Source of the DNA: JAAYYY01 sp964579295
Lineage (GTDB): Bacteria > Chloroflexota > Anaerolineae > Promineifilales > Promineifilaceae
Length of the DNA stretch: 64,000 nt
NCBI GenBank assembly: GCA_964579295.1
Contig: CAZOGK010000002.1
Span: 124,001-188,000, forward strand
Direction: 5' to 3'
The notes beneath the pieces were generated by a model that was given only the letters and a program-made list of their open reading frames with translations, made no database searches and was not told where the DNA came from. Of the stretch, positions 62,879-64,000 are shown piece after piece. A program made the translations under genes and the position numbers. The first letter of the stretch is position 1. Each line of letters starts with the position of its first letter.

Positions 62879-63946
62879 TTAACGCGTGAGACGCGCCACG
62901 GTCTCATGATCCAGCCGCGCTATCAGCGTGTTGAGCAGCTGCAGCGCCCGGTCGTAATCGTCGCGATGGATAATGGCGCCGTGGCTATGGATATGGCGCG
63001 CGGCTACGGCGATAACCACAGTGGGCACGCCGGTGCCGTGCAGGTGAATGGCCGCGCCGTCGGTAGCGCCGCCCTGGATCGCCGAGAACTGCAGCGGAAT
63101 GTCCAGCTCCGCGGCGATGTCGATGACCAGATCGCGCAAAGCCAGGTTGGGTATCATGCGCGCGTCATAAATGAGCATGGTGGGCCCGCCGCCCATCTTG
63201 ATGCTGCTCTCTTCATCTTTGATCCCCGGCACGTCGCCGGCAATATCTGATTCCAGGATGATGGCGACGTCGGGATCGACAGCGCGGGCGCTGGTGGTCG
63301 CGCCGCGCAGGCCAACTTCTTCCATGACCGTGGCGACGCCATACAGATCGTTCGGGTGGTCGTTGCCGGCGGCGAAATGACGCAGCACGTCGACGACCAG
63401 GGCGCAGCCAACACGGTCGTCAAAGGCTTTGGACAGATAGGTCTTGCCGTTGGCTAACACGGAAAACTGGCTATCGGGCACGATGGGGTCGCCGAGGCGA
63501 ACGCCGGCGGCCTCGACTTCGGCGCGGCTGCTGGCGCCGATGTCGATAAACATATCCTTCTTCTTGACAACCTTGTCGCGCTCCTCGGCGTTGAGAAGGT
63601 GCGGCGGCTTGGCGCCAATGACGCCGAGAACGTCTCCCTGCCGGGTCTTGATAATGACCCGCTGCCCGAGCAGGACCTGATCCCACCAGCCGCCGAGCTG
63701 GATGAACTTAATAAAGCCTTCGTCGGTGATGTGGTTGGCCATGAAGCCGATCTCGTCCATATGGCCGGCGAGCATCACCTTCGGCCCGTCGCCCACCTGA
63801 TGGCAGATGAGGCTGCCCAGCTTGTCCTGCGCGACCTCGCCCAGCGGCTCCATGAGCTCGCGCAGCACGGCCCGCACTTCGGTTTCGTAACCAGGAACGC
63901 CGTGCGCTTCCGTGACCCTCTTCAATAATTCCGTTGTTTCGTCCAA
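62879..63946 (-). CDS. M42-family glutamyl aminopeptidase/cellulase-like peptidase
   Basis: A 355-residue di-metal aminopeptidase that trims N-terminal residues from peptides in the cytoplasm. The metal ligands are visible: His62 and Asp64 in LAGHMDEIGF, Asp in KAFDDRVGCA, the Glu pair in VMEEVGLRGA, Asp in ILESDIAGD and His near VIAVAARHIHSHGA. The family forms TET dodecamers. The TTG start at 63946 has AAGGA 9 bases upstream; no ATG lies nearby in frame. A minus-strand -10 TACAAT (63985-63980) suggests its promoter. It is 72 bases upstream of atpA and may be co-transcribed. Confidence 0.92.
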   Translation of the reverse strand: MDETTELLKRVTEAHGVPGYETEVRAVLRELMEPLGEVAQDKLGSLICHQVGDGPKVMLAGHMDEIGFMANHITDEGFIKFIQLGGWWDQVLLGQRVIIKTRQGDVLGVIGAKPPHLLNAEERDKVVKKKDMFIDIGASSRAEVEAAGVRLGDPIVPDSQFSVLANGKTYLSKAFDDRVGCALVVDVLRHFAAGNDHPNDLYGVATVMEEVGLRGATTSARAVDPDVAIILESDIAGDVPGIKDEESSIKMGGGPTMLIYDARMIPNLALRDLVIDIAAELDIPLQFSAIQGGATDGAAIHLHGTGVPTVVIAVAARHIHSHGAIIHRDDYDRALQLLNTLIARLDHETVARLTR

Positions 63947-63979
63947 CTCACGCTATCCTTTTCCAGGCGAGAAAGGGGG

Positions 63980-63985
63980 ATTGTA
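63980..63985 (-). promoter_or_regulatory. -10 element upstream of the M42 peptidase
   Basis: TACAAT on the minus strand, about 34 bases before the TTG start. The -35 would lie at or beyond the window edge and cannot be judged. Confidence 0.4.
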
Positions 63986-64000
63986 AATGCCTCCGTGCGC

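Overview
The window is 64 kb of a GC-rich bacterial chromosome scaffold with two 100-N assembly gaps (10388-10487 and 56164-56263). Gene content and sequence style point to a non-phototrophic, aerobic, monoderm-like member of the Chloroflexota (Anaerolineae/Caldilineae/Ardenticatenia type). The supporting signs are a b6-like Rieske/cytochrome bc complex with a diheme cytochrome c, V4R-domain signalling, several large GT-C membrane proteins, a secreted amidase ending in YMPLVHR, frequent GTG/TTG starts, several apparently leaderless promoters, and no outer-membrane genes. The taxon is inferred; there is no rRNA in the window.

Layout. 0-5 kb: the groEL 3' end, a TPR gene, and a minus-strand operon (recD2, FMN reductase, SpoIIE-type phosphatase, small P-loop kinase). 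5-8 kb: rplS, a C26 hydrolase, murI and a PNPOx-like flavoprotein. 8-15.4 kb: clpC (3' end lost in gap 1), aroE (minus), a MoxR ATPase plus VWA pair, and tyrS behind what looks like a leader-peptide attenuator. 15.4-19.1 kb: gcvP and gcvH under a glycine riboswitch. 19.2-22.9 kb: yebC-ruvC-hypothetical and a GH1 beta-glucosidase. 23-24.7 kb: a V4R protein and a response regulator with a degenerate GGDEF domain. 24.8-38.5 kb: a surface-polymer region with a YfhO/flippase fusion, four further GT-C-like proteins, and greA, a CPBP-like protein and an enoyl-CoA hydratase between them. 38.8-44.3 kb: the secreted amidase, a geranylgeranyl-reductase-family flavoprotein and small zinc-ribbon proteins. 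44.4-47.7 kb: the bc complex. 47.9-56.3 kb: tRNA-Val, M50 protease, dcd, SDR, GT4 and a MacA/MacB-like ABC system. 56.4-64 kb: rex, mreB, atpC-D-G-A and an M42 aminopeptidase.

The most notable signals are regulatory. The tyrS leader encodes a short peptide with Tyr-x-Tyr-x-Tyr, and a segment inside that peptide gene is perfectly complementary over 9 nt to part of a downstream terminator. Promoter-proximal terminator-like hairpins also precede greA and rplS. Two Rex-like boxes lie at the rex promoter and a weaker one at the bc-complex promoter. A helically phased cluster of DnaA boxes sits in an AT-rich, rare-codon stretch inside a glycosyltransferase gene at about 30 kb; strand bias of the neighbouring genes argues against a normal oriC, so a titration or regulatory site is an alternative.

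The genes combine core housekeeping (chaperone, Clp, translation, glycine cleavage, ATP synthase, respiration) with envelope-polymer synthesis. No mobile elements, CRISPR arrays or prophage genes were seen.
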